A stretch of DNA of 64,000 bases from an uncultured Ilumatobacter sp. (GTDB lineage Bacteria; Actinomycetota; Acidimicrobiia; Acidimicrobiales; Ilumatobacteraceae), in contig CALKNK010000010.1 in NCBI GenBank assembly GCA_938091165.1, positions 82,618-146,617 on the forward strand, written 5' to 3'. This document shows positions 54,970 through 63,858 of this stretch, one piece after another. Numbering within the stretch: position 1 is the first letter of the stretch; every line of letters begins with the position of its first letter. The notes under the pieces are model-generated. The model saw only the letters and a list, made by a program, of their open reading frames with translations. It searched no databases and was not told the origin of the DNA. Made by a program: the position numbers and the translations under genes.

Positions 54970-55815
54970 TTAGTTGCTGTCCCAGCCCCGAAATACACGA
55001 CTAGCGCCGGGGGCACCACCACTATTGCCCGGCGCATCATCATCAACGCCGCTGTCGTTTCCACCGTTGCCCGGCACATTCCCACTGTTACCGGGCGCGT
55101 CCCCACTATTGCCCGGCACGTCCCCACTATTGCCCGGCGCATCATCATCAACGCCGCTGTCGTTTCCACCGTTGCCGGCGTTCCGACTATTGCCCGGCGC
55201 ACTCCCACTATTGCCCGGCGCACTCCCACTATTGCCCGGCGCACTCCCACTATTGCCCGGCGCATCATCATCAACGCCGCTGTCGTTTCCACCGTTGCCG
55301 GACGCATTCCCACTATTGCCCGGCGCATCATCATCAACGCCGCTGTCGTTTCCACCGTTGCCGGGCGCATTCCCACTATTGCCCGGCGCATCATCATCAA
55401 CGCCGCTAGGCGCGATCACCGTTGAGGAGCCGGGTCGTGGCACTTCAATGTTCACGACCTCCAAGACGTCGGCCACCGCACGCTGCACTGGGTCGGGCAG
55501 GTTGCCGGTGGAGGCAAGGACGACGCCACCACCGAAGCAGCAGCTACCCGCCCACCCGAACACTCCAATGGCCCCGACTGCCGCGACGATTCGGCGCTGC
55601 CACCGACCACCCAGTGCGTCAACGGCCATTGACGATGCCACAGCCAGCGATGCAAGGTTCTCGATCATCACCGCATCAGAGCTGAAGGGAAGCTCATCGC
55701 GTCGTTGGGCGGCAAGCCGACGGTGCAGACGCCGCTTCAGAAACGAAATGCGGCTAGCTCCGACCAATAGCGATGCGACGGCTGCCAGGAAAGTGCCGAA
55801 CGTCAAGGTGCTCAT
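54970..55815 (-). CDS. Two-helix membrane protein with Gly/Asn/Asp tandem-repeat C-terminus
   Basis: The 281-residue protein has membrane segments at about 5-25 and 74-104 and a region 140-265 made of short repeats: five copies of VDDDAPGNSG separated by GNAPGNGGND or by APGNSGS units. The repeat part is unstructured-looking and would be outside the cell if the second helix spans the membrane. Its ATG overlaps the sigma-factor stop by 4 bases, which is the usual place of an anti-sigma gene, but no zinc-binding anti-sigma motif is seen. I do not recognise the family. Confidence 0.7.
   Translation of the reverse strand: MSTLTFGTFLAAVASLLVGASRISFLKRRLHRRLAAQRRDELPFSSDAVMIENLASLAVASSMAVDALGGRWQRRIVAAVGAIGVFGWAGSCCFGGGVVLASTGNLPDPVQRAVADVLEVVNIEVPRPGSSTVIAPSGVDDDAPGNSGNAPGNGGNDSGVDDDAPGNSGNASGNGGNDSGVDDDAPGNSGSAPGNSGSAPGNSGSAPGNSRNAGNGGNDSGVDDDAPGNSGDVPGNSGDAPGNSGNVPGNGGNDSGVDDDAPGNSGGAPGASRVFRGWDSN
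55018..55412. repeat. Tandem coding repeats
   Basis: Imperfect repeats within the preceding gene. The clearest block is three identical 21-base units CGCACTCCCACTATTGCCCGG at 55198-55260. A longer module with CGCATCATCATCAACGCCGC recurs five times. Units are multiples of three, so gain or loss keeps the frame. Confidence 0.85.
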
Positions 55816-56387
55816 GCGTCGTCACCGCCTTCCTGGAGGTTAGCGACGATGAGTTCCTTTAACTTTGACAACGCTCGACTTATGGCCACGCGAGTCGCTA
55901 CCTCTGACTTCCCGACTGCGCGAGCGGTCTCCTTCGTCGACAGGCCAACGACGTATCGAAGGTCAAGCATCCTTCGTTGATCCTCGGGCAGTCGACTGAG
56001 CGCAGCCAGCAGATCGGGGTCGCTGAACGTCTCCTCAGTCGGCTCGTCCGCTTCAAGGAGTGCCAGCGTGTTTTCGATCGACACCTCGCTACGCCTAGTG
56101 GACCGGCGAAGTTGGTCAACAATGCGGGCATGGGCAATAGAAAACACGTATGACCGCAGCTGGCTCTCTGACCCCTCGAATGTGCCAATCGTTCGCGCCA
56201 GGGTCTCAAAGGTGGCACCCGCCACGTCGTCACCATCGCGCACACCCATGCGGTTGGCGTAACCGGTAATCTTCGGTCCGAGTTCAGCGACCAGCAACGA
56301 CCAAGCCGTAACGTCGCCCTTCTTCAGAGCGCGAACCGTGATGCGTCCACGGCGACGAAAACTCAAGTCGGACACCGGCGAATTCAT
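55812..56387 (-). CDS. ECF-type RNA polymerase sigma factor
   Basis: A 191-residue sigma-70 family protein with sigma region 2 (ITGYANRMGVRDGDDVAGATFETLARTIG, then SQLRSYVFSIAHARIVDQLRR) and region 4 (LPEDQRRMLDLRYVVGLSTKETARAVGKSEVATRVAISRALSKL). No region 1 or 3, so it belongs to the ECF group. It starts at the ATG at 56387, overlapping the prepilin peptidase stop, and so is cotranscribed with the end of the pilus cluster. It may control the Tad genes or the repeat protein that follows. Confidence 0.87.
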   Translation of the reverse strand: MNSPVSDLSFRRRGRITVRALKKGDVTAWSLLVAELGPKITGYANRMGVRDGDDVAGATFETLARTIGTFEGSESQLRSYVFSIAHARIVDQLRRSTRRSEVSIENTLALLEADEPTEETFSDPDLLAALSRLPEDQRRMLDLRYVVGLSTKETARAVGKSEVATRVAISRALSKLKELIVANLQEGGDDA

Positions 56388-57010
56388 TGTCCAGCGACCC
56401 CTGCTGCTGCTGCAATGACGGTGCCGGCCACCATGAACGGGCCGTAGGGAATCAATGTGTCCCGTTTTGCCGTTCCGATGAAAAGTGCTGCGAGTGCGAA
56501 AAGCGCTGCCAACACTGTGGTGGCTAGCCATGCGGTCAACAAACCCCACGGATTGACAATCCCAATGATCGCCCCCAACAGCGGGGACAAGTACACGTCC
56601 CCGCGGCCCAGCCGACGCCCCGATGTCAGCATCAACGTTGCGCTGATCGCTGTCATCAGCGTCGCGCACACAACGGCGGGCCATAACCGCGAGGTGGCGG
56701 ATCCAATCGGGAGTGAGATCAGCACGATCGCAGCCATTGTGATGCTTGGCCGAAGCGGAAGCCGTCGAGCCCAGATGTCGATTGTTACCTGTGCGGCCAG
56801 CACACCGGCCGCAGCGCCCAGAGACGCATGGACCGGCCAACCCATTGCTGAAACGGGAAGGTAGCGCGTCAGCGCACCTGCTGCGAGCGCTAGGACCATT
56901 GTCGAGGTGATGTACGTAGACGCGAAAGCGAGCCGACGACCGCAGATGGCGACCGAAGCTGGCCCCATAGCAACGGCGGCAATGCTCGATGCCGCCAGAC
57001 TCTCGAACAT
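56384..57010 (-). CDS. tadV: Type IV prepilin peptidase (TadV/CpaA type, A24 family)
   Basis: A 208-residue aspartic membrane peptidase that cleaves the leader of the Flp pilin. The two active-site Asp are Asp78 (VTIDIWARRLPL) and Asp138 in GRGD (135-138). It has about seven helices and lacks the N-methylation domain of PilD, as TadV proteins do. It is separated from tadC by 144 bases and overlaps the sigma gene. Confidence 0.86.
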   Translation of the reverse strand: MFESLAASSIAAVAMGPASVAICGRRLAFASTYITSTMVLALAAGALTRYLPVSAMGWPVHASLGAAAGVLAAQVTIDIWARRLPLRPSITMAAIVLISLPIGSATSRLWPAVVCATLMTAISATLMLTSGRRLGRGDVYLSPLLGAIIGIVNPWGLLTAWLATTVLAALFALAALFIGTAKRDTLIPYGPFMVAGTVIAAAAGVAGQ

Positions 57011-57154
57011 ATGCCAGTATTCCAGCGTTCAGACTGATTGTGGCGCAACGCCCGAACTTACCGGGGCGTAGCGGACGTCCCTCGCAGCGTTCACCGCCCT
57101 TCGACACGTCCACACCGTGATCGACATCCCGATAGTGACGTGGGAAGGGAGACA

Positions 57155-58048
57155 TCACAAGACATCCACCAGTCGGACGATCGCCGGGCCGACAACCACG
57201 ATGAGCAGCACCGGAAGAATGCAGAAAATTGTCGGGAAAATCATCTTCATCGACAACTTCGCAGCATCGGTCTCTGCTGCCTGGCGCCGATGCCGGCGGA
57301 TCGTGGTGGCCTGCTGCCGCAGCACGCCCGCAAGTGGGGTGCCGAGGGTCTGGTTCTGTTCGACGGCGGCTGCGAAGAGTCGAACCGTCGGAGTGGCGTT
57401 TCGGTTGGTGAATGCAGCGATGGCGTCGCGTCGGGTAGCCCCGAGTTGGACCGACTGGGTCATTTGGTCGAACTCCGACGCGAGAGGCGATGTACGGCGC
57501 TGCGCATAGCGGACTAATACGGCCTCGAGAGTGAGCCCTGCTTCGACCCCCATGACTAGTTCTCCGAGAGCATCACCAAGTTCGCGATCAAGGGTGCGTA
57601 AACGGTCTGTTTCGCGGCGGCGAGCAGCAATTAGAGGCATCTGCCATGCACCGCCGGCGGCAATGACCGCAGCAACGAGTGATGCGGGCGTCGGGTTGTT
57701 CGCCACCACCAGGACCATCAGAGTGGCGATAATGCCGGTGGCCACCAACTGGGTGCGGCCCACATCGCGGAGCCGCTCTGGTGTGGCGTTCACAAGCCCG
57801 ATGGCATCTACTCGCATCGAGTTGAGTCGAGCACCACCGGTGAGTGCGGATCGACGGTAAGACGGTATGACGGGGACATGGTCCGATTCACGGGAGATGT
57901 CGTGGTCCTCTTGGTGGTCTAGGTCAACCTCGCTAGCAACGTGGTTGCTGGCGCTGGCTGAGAGCTGAACTCGGCGCGAGGTCACTAGGTTGGCGATCAA
58001 CGCGACACCGGTCGCAGCCAGCAACACACCTAGTGCGGTGCTGGTCAT
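57155..58048 (-). CDS. tadC: Tad pilus inner-membrane platform protein TadC
   Basis: A 297-residue type II secretion F-domain protein. After an N-terminal helix and a polar stretch come helices around 105-140 and the T2SSF domain: LGDALGELVMGVEAGLTLEAVLVRYAQ and AAETDAAKLSMKMIFPTIFCILPVLLIVVVGPAI. The start is the ATG at 58048 overlapping the tadB stop by 4 bases; a longer frame runs into tadB. It partners TadB and the TadA ATPase. Confidence 0.87.
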   Translation of the reverse strand: MTSTALGVLLAATGVALIANLVTSRRVQLSASASNHVASEVDLDHQEDHDISRESDHVPVIPSYRRSALTGGARLNSMRVDAIGLVNATPERLRDVGRTQLVATGIIATLMVLVVANNPTPASLVAAVIAAGGAWQMPLIAARRRETDRLRTLDRELGDALGELVMGVEAGLTLEAVLVRYAQRRTSPLASEFDQMTQSVQLGATRRDAIAAFTNRNATPTVRLFAAAVEQNQTLGTPLAGVLRQQATTIRRHRRQAAETDAAKLSMKMIFPTIFCILPVLLIVVVGPAIVRLVDVL

Positions 58049-58890
58049 AACGCATCTCCCACGCGGCTCAGTGTGCGCAGCCACCACCAGCCAGCGCTAC
58101 CCAGAATTCCAGCAATAATGCACATCGTCTGGCCAGCCGATGTGGAGAAGAGCGGCGTGGCATACCCAGGGCTGAGCAGCGACAACAGAGCAAGCGCCGC
58201 CACTGGAAGCCCGAGCAACACCTGGGCACTAAGGCGAGCGTCGGCGGTGAGTGTCTCCACTTCGCGACGGAGGTTGTCCTCGGCATCGATCGATTCAGCA
58301 ACGGTGGTCAGGATCTCGGTGAGCGACCCCCCGTGGTGCGCGTGCAGCCCGATCGCAGACGCAATGACATCAAGGTGGCGGCTGCTCTCCGCAGAAGCCA
58401 TCTCCTCAAGCACCTCGTGAATAGGAGCTCCTAGACGCACTGCGGCCAGAACGTTCTCGAGGAGTTCGTCAAGAGGGGCATCAGCGCGGTCCACGATCGC
58501 CTGCATGGCACCCGTGAGGTCACGTCCGACCCGCAACTGGTCGATCAGAAGCTGAAGTACACCGCCAAGGGCTGCGTCGAGCGCGGTACGACGCGCACGC
58601 CGCCGACGTGACGTGACGACGCGCCAGACGATAGGCGGAAGGGCCCCGAGGAGAATGCCGACAGGTCCAACCAGAGCGACCGCGATCAAAGCGGTGGAAA
58701 TGACAGCGGCAACCATGGGCGTGCTGACGCGGGGAAGTTCCCGGGGAGTGACCTCGCGTTCGAGGCCGATCTGTGTGCGCGCAGCACGGCTAGTGCGACG
58801 GCGTACACCAGCGTCGATCAACCATGTGAGAGCAACCGCGACACCGGTACCGACGGCGAGCGATGCGATAGTGGCGGAACCAGTGGTCAT
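58045..58890 (-). CDS. tadB: Tad pilus inner-membrane platform protein TadB
   Basis: A 281-residue T2SSF-domain protein with LLIDQLRVGRDLTGAMQAIVDRADAPLDELL, the ETLTADARLSAQVLLGLPVAALALLSLLSPGY segment near the C-terminal helices, and the LHAHHGGSLTEILTTVAESI motif. It forms the membrane platform with TadC. Coupled to tadA by a 4-base overlap. Confidence 0.88.
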   Translation of the reverse strand: MTTGSATIASLAVGTGVAVALTWLIDAGVRRRTSRAARTQIGLEREVTPRELPRVSTPMVAAVISTALIAVALVGPVGILLGALPPIVWRVVTSRRRRARRTALDAALGGVLQLLIDQLRVGRDLTGAMQAIVDRADAPLDELLENVLAAVRLGAPIHEVLEEMASAESSRHLDVIASAIGLHAHHGGSLTEILTTVAESIDAEDNLRREVETLTADARLSAQVLLGLPVAALALLSLLSPGYATPLFSTSAGQTMCIIAGILGSAGWWWLRTLSRVGDAL

Positions 58891-60350
58891 AACCTGGCTT
58901 CGCGATCTTCGACGACACCGAGGGTTCGTGAGATCACCCCAGTGGGGGTTAGCGCCTCGCGGTCGCCAATCATCTGACGGGTAAACAGGTCGGCAATTGA
59001 CACCACATCACCCTCTAGACCGACGACCTCGGTAATCGACGACACTACGCGACGGCCATCGTTTAGGCGGGTGAGTTGCACCACCAGGTCGACCGCAGAG
59101 GCGATCTGTTCCCGGATAGCTCGCAGCGGCAGATCGATCCCTCCGAAGAGAACCATCGTTTCGAGTCGCCGCACAGCATCGCGAGGCGTGTTGGCATGAA
59201 CGGTCGACAACGAACCGTCGTGCCCAGTGTTCATTGCCTGCAGCATGTCGAGGGCCTCTGCACCGCGGACCTCGCCCACGATGATTCGATCCGGCCGCAT
59301 GCGCAGACTGTTACGCACGAGATCCCTGATGGTGACTTCGCCAGCTCCCTCTGTGTTGGCGGGCCGCGCCTCGAGTCGGATGAGGTTCGGAAGGTCAAGG
59401 CTGAGCTCCACCGCATCTTCGACGGTGACGACCCGTTCGGTGCGACCGATGTTCGACGACAGAACATTGAGCATGGTGGTCTTACCGGTGCCGGTACCGC
59501 CACTCACAATGATGTTCATGCGCCGCTCTACTGCCGCCTTTAGCAGCGCCGCGGCAGCATCGGTCATGGCGCCACGGGAGACAAGTTCGGTGCTGGTCAG
59601 ATGTTGTTCAGTGAACTTGCGAATGGTGACTGATGGCCCATCCACGGCCAACGGAGGGAGTACGACATTGAGTCGTGAACCGTCCGGTAATCGGGCATCT
59701 ACCATCGGTGAGGACTGGTCAACGCGACGTCCCGAGGTACGAACCATCCGCTCGATGCCGAGCATTAGTTGTTCCTCATTCTCAAACACGGTGTCAGCAG
59801 CTTCAAGGCGACCGCTCCGTTCGACGAAAACGTTGCGATGACCATTCACCATGATCTCGGATATATCGTCGCGGTCGAGCAACTCTTGCAGTGGACCAAA
59901 ACCAAGTAGTTCAGCAGCGACAGCCCGGCGGATGGCAGTAACCGTCACACGATCTAGTTGTTCGTCCTGGCCAGACAACACGGCGACGGTCTGTTGTTCG
60001 ACGAGGGCTCGCAGGCGGTCATCGGAAAGTCGAGAGCGGTCAGGGATGTCGCCGATGGCCTCGCGGACCTCGCCGACGACACGAAGAACGACGTCCCGGT
60101 CGATGGTGCTGGAATGGCCCTGCTCGGTTATCACCTCGTCGAGCCGCGTGATGCGTTCTTGTCCGCCGTGTCCGACGGGGGTCGTATCAGCGATGGGCAG
60201 CTCGTCGACAAGTGACTCTTTGGTCGTTCCCTGTTCGATGGTGTGATCTTGTTCTGCACCGTTCATCGACGGACCTTGAGCCGCGGCGGTCGGATGTTCG
60301 TCGCGGTCGGAGGTGGAGTGGGCCCGGTCCACACGAGCGGCGAGACTCAT
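58887..60350 (-). CDS. tadA: Tad secretion ATPase TadA/CpaF
   Basis: A 487-residue hexameric ATPase that drives Flp pilus assembly. Walker A GGTGTGKT is at 284-291, the His/Asp boxes are in GEVRGAEALDMLQAMNTGHDGSLSTVHANTP, and LLDRDDISEIMVNGHRNVFVERSGR is the N-terminal CpaF signature. The first 60 residues are a polar extension. The ATG overlaps the tadZ stop. Confidence 0.95.
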   Translation of the reverse strand: MSLAARVDRAHSTSDRDEHPTAAAQGPSMNGAEQDHTIEQGTTKESLVDELPIADTTPVGHGGQERITRLDEVITEQGHSSTIDRDVVLRVVGEVREAIGDIPDRSRLSDDRLRALVEQQTVAVLSGQDEQLDRVTVTAIRRAVAAELLGFGPLQELLDRDDISEIMVNGHRNVFVERSGRLEAADTVFENEEQLMLGIERMVRTSGRRVDQSSPMVDARLPDGSRLNVVLPPLAVDGPSVTIRKFTEQHLTSTELVSRGAMTDAAAALLKAAVERRMNIIVSGGTGTGKTTMLNVLSSNIGRTERVVTVEDAVELSLDLPNLIRLEARPANTEGAGEVTIRDLVRNSLRMRPDRIIVGEVRGAEALDMLQAMNTGHDGSLSTVHANTPRDAVRRLETMVLFGGIDLPLRAIREQIASAVDLVVQLTRLNDGRRVVSSITEVVGLEGDVVSIADLFTRQMIGDREALTPTGVISRTLGVVEDREARL

Positions 60351-61150
60351 CGTCGTCCCCGACGAGTGCCGGCGGCGAGGTCCAGACCGAGAACGAGATC
60401 CGCGTAGCGGTGGAACGCAGCAGCGACAGATGAACGGGGGCTCGATTCGGTGACAGGTGAGCCTGAGTTCATGCCGGCGGCCAGACTCGAGTGCTCGGGT
60501 ACGGTGAGCACTGCCTGACAGTCCAGGGCGGTCTCGACATCGTCGACGGAGAGGCCGACGCAGGCATCGGAACGGTTAACGAGTAGGTCGACGTGGCTGA
60601 GGTCCATGTCGAGCCGACGCATGGTGTCCAACAATTTGCGTCCTGCCTGCACCGAGGGGACATCCGTGCCGCACACCATCACCACTCGTGTGGCACGGTC
60701 GAGCGCTCCGAGTGAATAGTTGCTAATCCCGCCAGCCGTGTCGAGAATCACCGGCCGGTTCGCAGCGATGATGCGGTCGACCACACCAAAGGCATCACCG
60801 ACCGACATGCGGTCCGCTGCCACCGGGTCGCTGGGCGCGCATAGAACGTCCAGTCCGCTGGGGTGGGTACTTAGCATTGACATCGGGTCCCGACGGTTAC
60901 CTGCGTCAACGAGATCGTCGAGTCGGTGGGCAGGGCACATCCGCAGTGCGTACTGGACGTCACCGAAGTGGACGTCCAGGTCGATGATGACGCTGTCAGT
61001 CCGGTGCGCGAGGGCAACGGCCAGGTTTGACGACACGGTGGTTTTACCGTTCCCACCTTTCGGTGACACCACAGCCACAACTGGGGCCTCGCTCGGATTG
61101 ATGCCGTGTCGTTCGGCGCTGTCGTCGCTGCGTGAGCGGAAGGTAATCAT
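60347..61150 (-). CDS. tadZ: Tad pilus localisation ATPase TadZ/CpaE
   Basis: A 267-residue MinD/ParA-like ATPase with deviant Walker A SPKGGNGKTTVSSNLAVALA, VIIDLDVHFGDVQYAL and VILDTAGGISNYS. It positions the pilus machine at a pole or site. It lacks the receiver-like N-terminal domain of CpaE. I use the ATG at 61150 (MITFRSRSDD), which overlaps cpaB by 4 bases. Confidence 0.88.
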   Translation of the reverse strand: MITFRSRSDDSAERHGINPSEAPVVAVVSPKGGNGKTTVSSNLAVALAHRTDSVIIDLDVHFGDVQYALRMCPAHRLDDLVDAGNRRDPMSMLSTHPSGLDVLCAPSDPVAADRMSVGDAFGVVDRIIAANRPVILDTAGGISNYSLGALDRATRVVMVCGTDVPSVQAGRKLLDTMRRLDMDLSHVDLLVNRSDACVGLSVDDVETALDCQAVLTVPEHSSLAAGMNSGSPVTESSPRSSVAAAFHRYADLVLGLDLAAGTRRGRR

Positions 61151-61806
61151 GATCCCACCAGCCATAAACGGTTGTCAGCCGCAGCGGTTATGACGTCTGT
61201 GGCCGTGTTCTCGGGAACGGCCAGGGTGATGACCTGCTCGGACCGTGACCCGAGCTCTGAGGGGTCGGGCGCAGACACGATGCGAACCTCGCGGGCTATC
61301 ACCGTCGTGGCATTGTCACCAACATCGTGCACAGTGACCGTGTCGCCGGTCGTCGTGAGCGGTCCAGCCCAGCGCTGCGGATCGAGACGGACCGACACGG
61401 CCACTAGACCGGGGCCCAGTGCATCGACGACATCATCGGCGATTGAGCTGATCAGCACCTGTTGGCCGGGAACCAGATCGGCGGCCAACACGCCCGACGG
61501 AATCGCGTCGAGGTCGGTGAGCGCGCCCTCGGCACGAGCGCTGCTGGGCAGCATGCGTACCTCGCTGGATGCGATGACGTCGGCTGTCGGCGCGCCTGCC
61601 GGTAAGGCACTTAAGACAACAACGGTCGCAATCCCATCAGGATTGACCTCTTCGGTTGGGGTCCCGTTTGTGGTCAGCATGAAAAGACCCCCTGCAGTCG
61701 TGGCGAATGCGATGAATGGGATCGCAATCCGTTGCAGGCCCAGCTTTGAACTATGGGCCCGAATGCGGGGTGGTTTGGTCGATGAGGTCGCAGGTTTGCG
61801 GGACAT
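61147..61806 (-). CDS. cpaB: Flp pilus assembly protein CpaB/RcpC-like (SAF domain)
   Basis: A 219-residue membrane-anchored protein: a basic N-terminus, one helix (about 25-47), and a SAF domain with VVVLSALPAGAPTADVIASSEVRMLPSSAR and GVLAADLVPGQQVLISSI, then VSVRLDPQRWAGPLTTTGDTVTVHDV. The start shares a base with the tadG stop (61806). Confidence 0.83.
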   Translation of the reverse strand: MSRKPATSSTKPPRIRAHSSKLGLQRIAIPFIAFATTAGGLFMLTTNGTPTEEVNPDGIATVVVLSALPAGAPTADVIASSEVRMLPSSARAEGALTDLDAIPSGVLAADLVPGQQVLISSIADDVVDALGPGLVAVSVRLDPQRWAGPLTTTGDTVTVHDVGDNATTVIAREVRIVSAPDPSELGSRSEQVITLAVPENTATDVITAAADNRLWLVGS

Positions 61807-62768
61807 CAGCAGTCTCCTATTCCGTCTAAGTTGCATAAGCGTGCAGCGGTGATGCCAGCATTGATCTCCGCATCGTTTGTGCAGCAGCTGGTAGTGGTGG
61901 CCGTACCGGTGTCAGTAGTGAACCGCAGAAGCACGTGACGCTCACTGGCAGGGCCGTTCAATTTGAAGTCTTCGATAACAATGCCGACGAAGCCAACGAC
62001 CGAGTACTGCGCGTTCTGACCTGTATCAGTGGCGTTGGCGAAGATGGGCACAACAATGGACTTGTCGATTACGCTCGTCAGGTCGAATGCCGGGCTGGGA
62101 ATGCCGGGGTCACCTCCGATGACGCTTGGGACGGAGAGTTCGCCGCCATATCCGTTGCTGATCCATTCCTGGGTAACCGCCATGGAGTTCGATCCGCCAT
62201 CAAGGTCGAGCACACCCCAGTTGCCCGCGATGTTGCCCCCACAGCTCGTTCCGTCAGATTCGATACCGACCGAGTACGTCGCAGTGTCGGTCAAGCCCGA
62301 GGCAAGCCACGCCAGCAGGGCTGGATGTTCAGCACAGATCGACAGCGGCCGAACACCGGTTACGCCTGTGGCGCCACCGGAACGTGCACCCGCAGTCGTG
62401 GTGATGGCGGCTGAGGATCGCCCAAACAGGGCTCCGAGGCTGAGGTTGCTAGTGGTGGAGGCGCTGACGGTGACGGTTCCACCCGTGGCAGTTCCGGTTG
62501 TGGAGCAGGTAACAGTTGGGCTAGTACCAACAGTGTTCTCGACGCGTGTGGTGGCGCTAGAACAAGCCGATATCCCAGCGCGGCGGTCGATTGCTCCGGC
62601 GAGGGCTGCAGCCTCGACGGCTGTCTGTAATTGCTGGCGTTCGGCCATGACCCGGCCGGCGTCCACGACGACGGCGAACAGACCGACGATCGGCACCATC
62701 GCGATGGCTACAAGGACCGCGATCGTCCCCGCATCACGTGTGGGATCGGAGGTGTCGGTCTTGTTCAC
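61806..62768 (-). CDS. tadG: Tad pilus-associated protein TadG-like
   Basis: A 320-residue pseudopilin-like protein with the characteristic start RDAGTIAVLVAIAMVPIVGLFAVVVDAGRVMAERQQLQTAVEAAALAGA, one N-terminal membrane helix followed by the TadG duplication-type helix. The rest is a secreted domain with several Cys, including a CCTN near the C-terminus that may form disulfides. The start is GTG. Confidence 0.84.
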   Translation of the reverse strand: MNKTDTSDPTRDAGTIAVLVAIAMVPIVGLFAVVVDAGRVMAERQQLQTAVEAAALAGAIDRRAGISACSSATTRVENTVGTSPTVTCSTTGTATGGTVTVSASTTSNLSLGALFGRSSAAITTTAGARSGGATGVTGVRPLSICAEHPALLAWLASGLTDTATYSVGIESDGTSCGGNIAGNWGVLDLDGGSNSMAVTQEWISNGYGGELSVPSVIGGDPGIPSPAFDLTSVIDKSIVVPIFANATDTGQNAQYSVVGFVGIVIEDFKLNGPASERHVLLRFTTDTGTATTTSCCTNDAEINAGITAARLCNLDGIGDC

Positions 62769-62804
62769 GAGAAGGGCGTTCTGGGTTGAGTTGGGCTGGA
62801 CTGA

Positions 62805-63266
62805 TCAGATCTCACAGCGGTAGCTGGCCGTTGAGGAGAGATCGATCGTGCGGTCGCCGATGAAGGGGATGGTGACAGCCCGGGTCGCGTCGATACGGAC
62901 GACGGAGTCGACACCAGGACATGTCGCAACACTGATGCAGTTGGTGCTGCCGAGGCTTGCTGTTGCGTCAGCCAGTCGGGCAGCGGCTAAAGCACATCCG
63001 CTACCGGTATCAAGTGCGCCGGCGCGGGCAGCATCTCGAGACGTGGAGTTCACTTGCAGTTGGGCTGCACCGATGCTGCCGGCGGTGACTGCGGAAAAGA
63101 TCAACATAATCAACAGAGGCAGCACAAGCGCGAACTCCACTGCGGCTACGCCACCGTCGCGTTCGGTCTTGGCTTCATCGCTGGGCTCAGCAACGAGACC
63201 GTCGACCCCGGTCCGTCCCAGTCCGACGTCGTAACAACGCCGACCGGGACGGAAAGGGAGATTCAT
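62805..63266 (-). CDS. tadE: Tad pilus minor pseudopilin TadE-like
   Basis: A 153-residue protein with a polar leader of about 40 residues, then the TadE motif GGVAAVEFALVLPLLIMLIFSAVTAGSI, where prepilin peptidase should cut before the Val-rich helix and the conserved Glu sits at position +5. The remaining part has an N-S-T-S-R-D-A-A-R-A-G-A segment common to TadE/F and paired Cys. The start is the ATG at 63266, 4 bases after the flp stop. Confidence 0.85.
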   Translation of the reverse strand: MNLPFRPGRRCYDVGLGRTGVDGLVAEPSDEAKTERDGGVAAVEFALVLPLLIMLIFSAVTAGSIGAAQLQVNSTSRDAARAGALDTGSGCALAAARLADATASLGSTNCISVATCPGVDSVVRIDATRAVTIPFIGDRTIDLSSTASYRCEI

Positions 63267-63270
63267 GCGA

Positions 63271-63453
63271 CTAGGCCAGGATTCCGTCAAATAGGCCACC
63301 GATACGTGTGCCGAGAGTGGCTGCGGCGATGGCGACTACAGCAACGATTCCGGCGAGTAGAACGCCGTACTCAGCGGCGACACCGCCGGTGTCGTCGGTG
63401 TCTTGGCCGAGTTCGCGGTAGCGGTTTGCGAGGTTGATAAGGATTCGATTCAC
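63271..63453 (-). CDS. flp: Flp-type pilin
   Basis: A 60-residue pilin read from a GTG at 63453 that has AAGGGAG 7 bases upstream. After a basic leader, cleavage before VAAEYGVLLAGIVAVVAI is predicted: Gly at -1, Glu at +4/+5 and Tyr next to it, the Flp hallmark, followed by one hydrophobic helix. It forms the pilus fibre and is the first gene of the operon, which suits the most abundant product. Confidence 0.9.
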   Translation of the reverse strand: MNRILINLANRYRELGQDTDDTGGVAAEYGVLLAGIVAVVAIAAATLGTRIGGLFDGILA

Positions 63454-63814
63454 GGTATTTCTCCCTTGAGTTTGCCCGCCCATCGGTGGGCGAGTACTTG
63501 AGTGATCGTCGACGGAACCGAATTTGTTACATGTCCACGAGAAAATTTTTTTATGTGGACAAAGACGTTGGTGCTGGTGCCTAAGCCAAGGGTGCTCCGA
63601 GACAACTCCGTCTGACGCGACCGGACACTCCGACAAGCATTCGATGACATTTCGGCCGGAGGTGTCCGCGCAGTATGGACTACTCGCCAAGAACACACAC
63701 TCTCAACGCGGCGGCTTTGAACAGGGCGTCTGGCTTGAGACTGTCGATAACCCGTAGGCAATTGTCTTCTATGCGGGTCGACCGAGAAATTGGTGCGTTG
63801 GCCACTCAGTATTC
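63454..63814. promoter_or_regulatory. Upstream region of the Tad operon
   Basis: About 360 bases before flp with no supported gene; it must contain the Tad promoter. An A/T-rich tract GAGAAAATTTTTTTATG lies near 63540-63555, about 90 bases upstream of the flp start. I cannot fix a promoter motif for the ECF sigma factor. Confidence 0.4.
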
Positions 63815-63858
63815 ATGCGTAGGTCCCGAGTTCGACTCTCGGTCTGGGCTCCACGTTT
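63815..63858. repeat. Right direct repeat: copy of tRNA-Thr 3' half
   Basis: Identical over 44 bases to 54342-54385. It covers the end of the anticodon stem, the variable loop, T-arm, acceptor 3' strand and CCA, but the 5' half of the tRNA is absent, so it is a fragment, not a gene. The following bases to about 63969 resemble 54386-54505 with mismatches and one gap of roughly ten bases. It marks the right border of the island. Confidence 0.88.

Noticed and set aside
55018..55412. Possible CRISPR array
   Set aside because: The repeats are contiguous or nearly so, differ in length, have no unique spacers and encode an in-frame protein repeat.
63815..63853. Second tRNA-Thr gene
   Set aside because: Only the 3' half is present; bases upstream cannot form the D-arm or the 5' acceptor strand.
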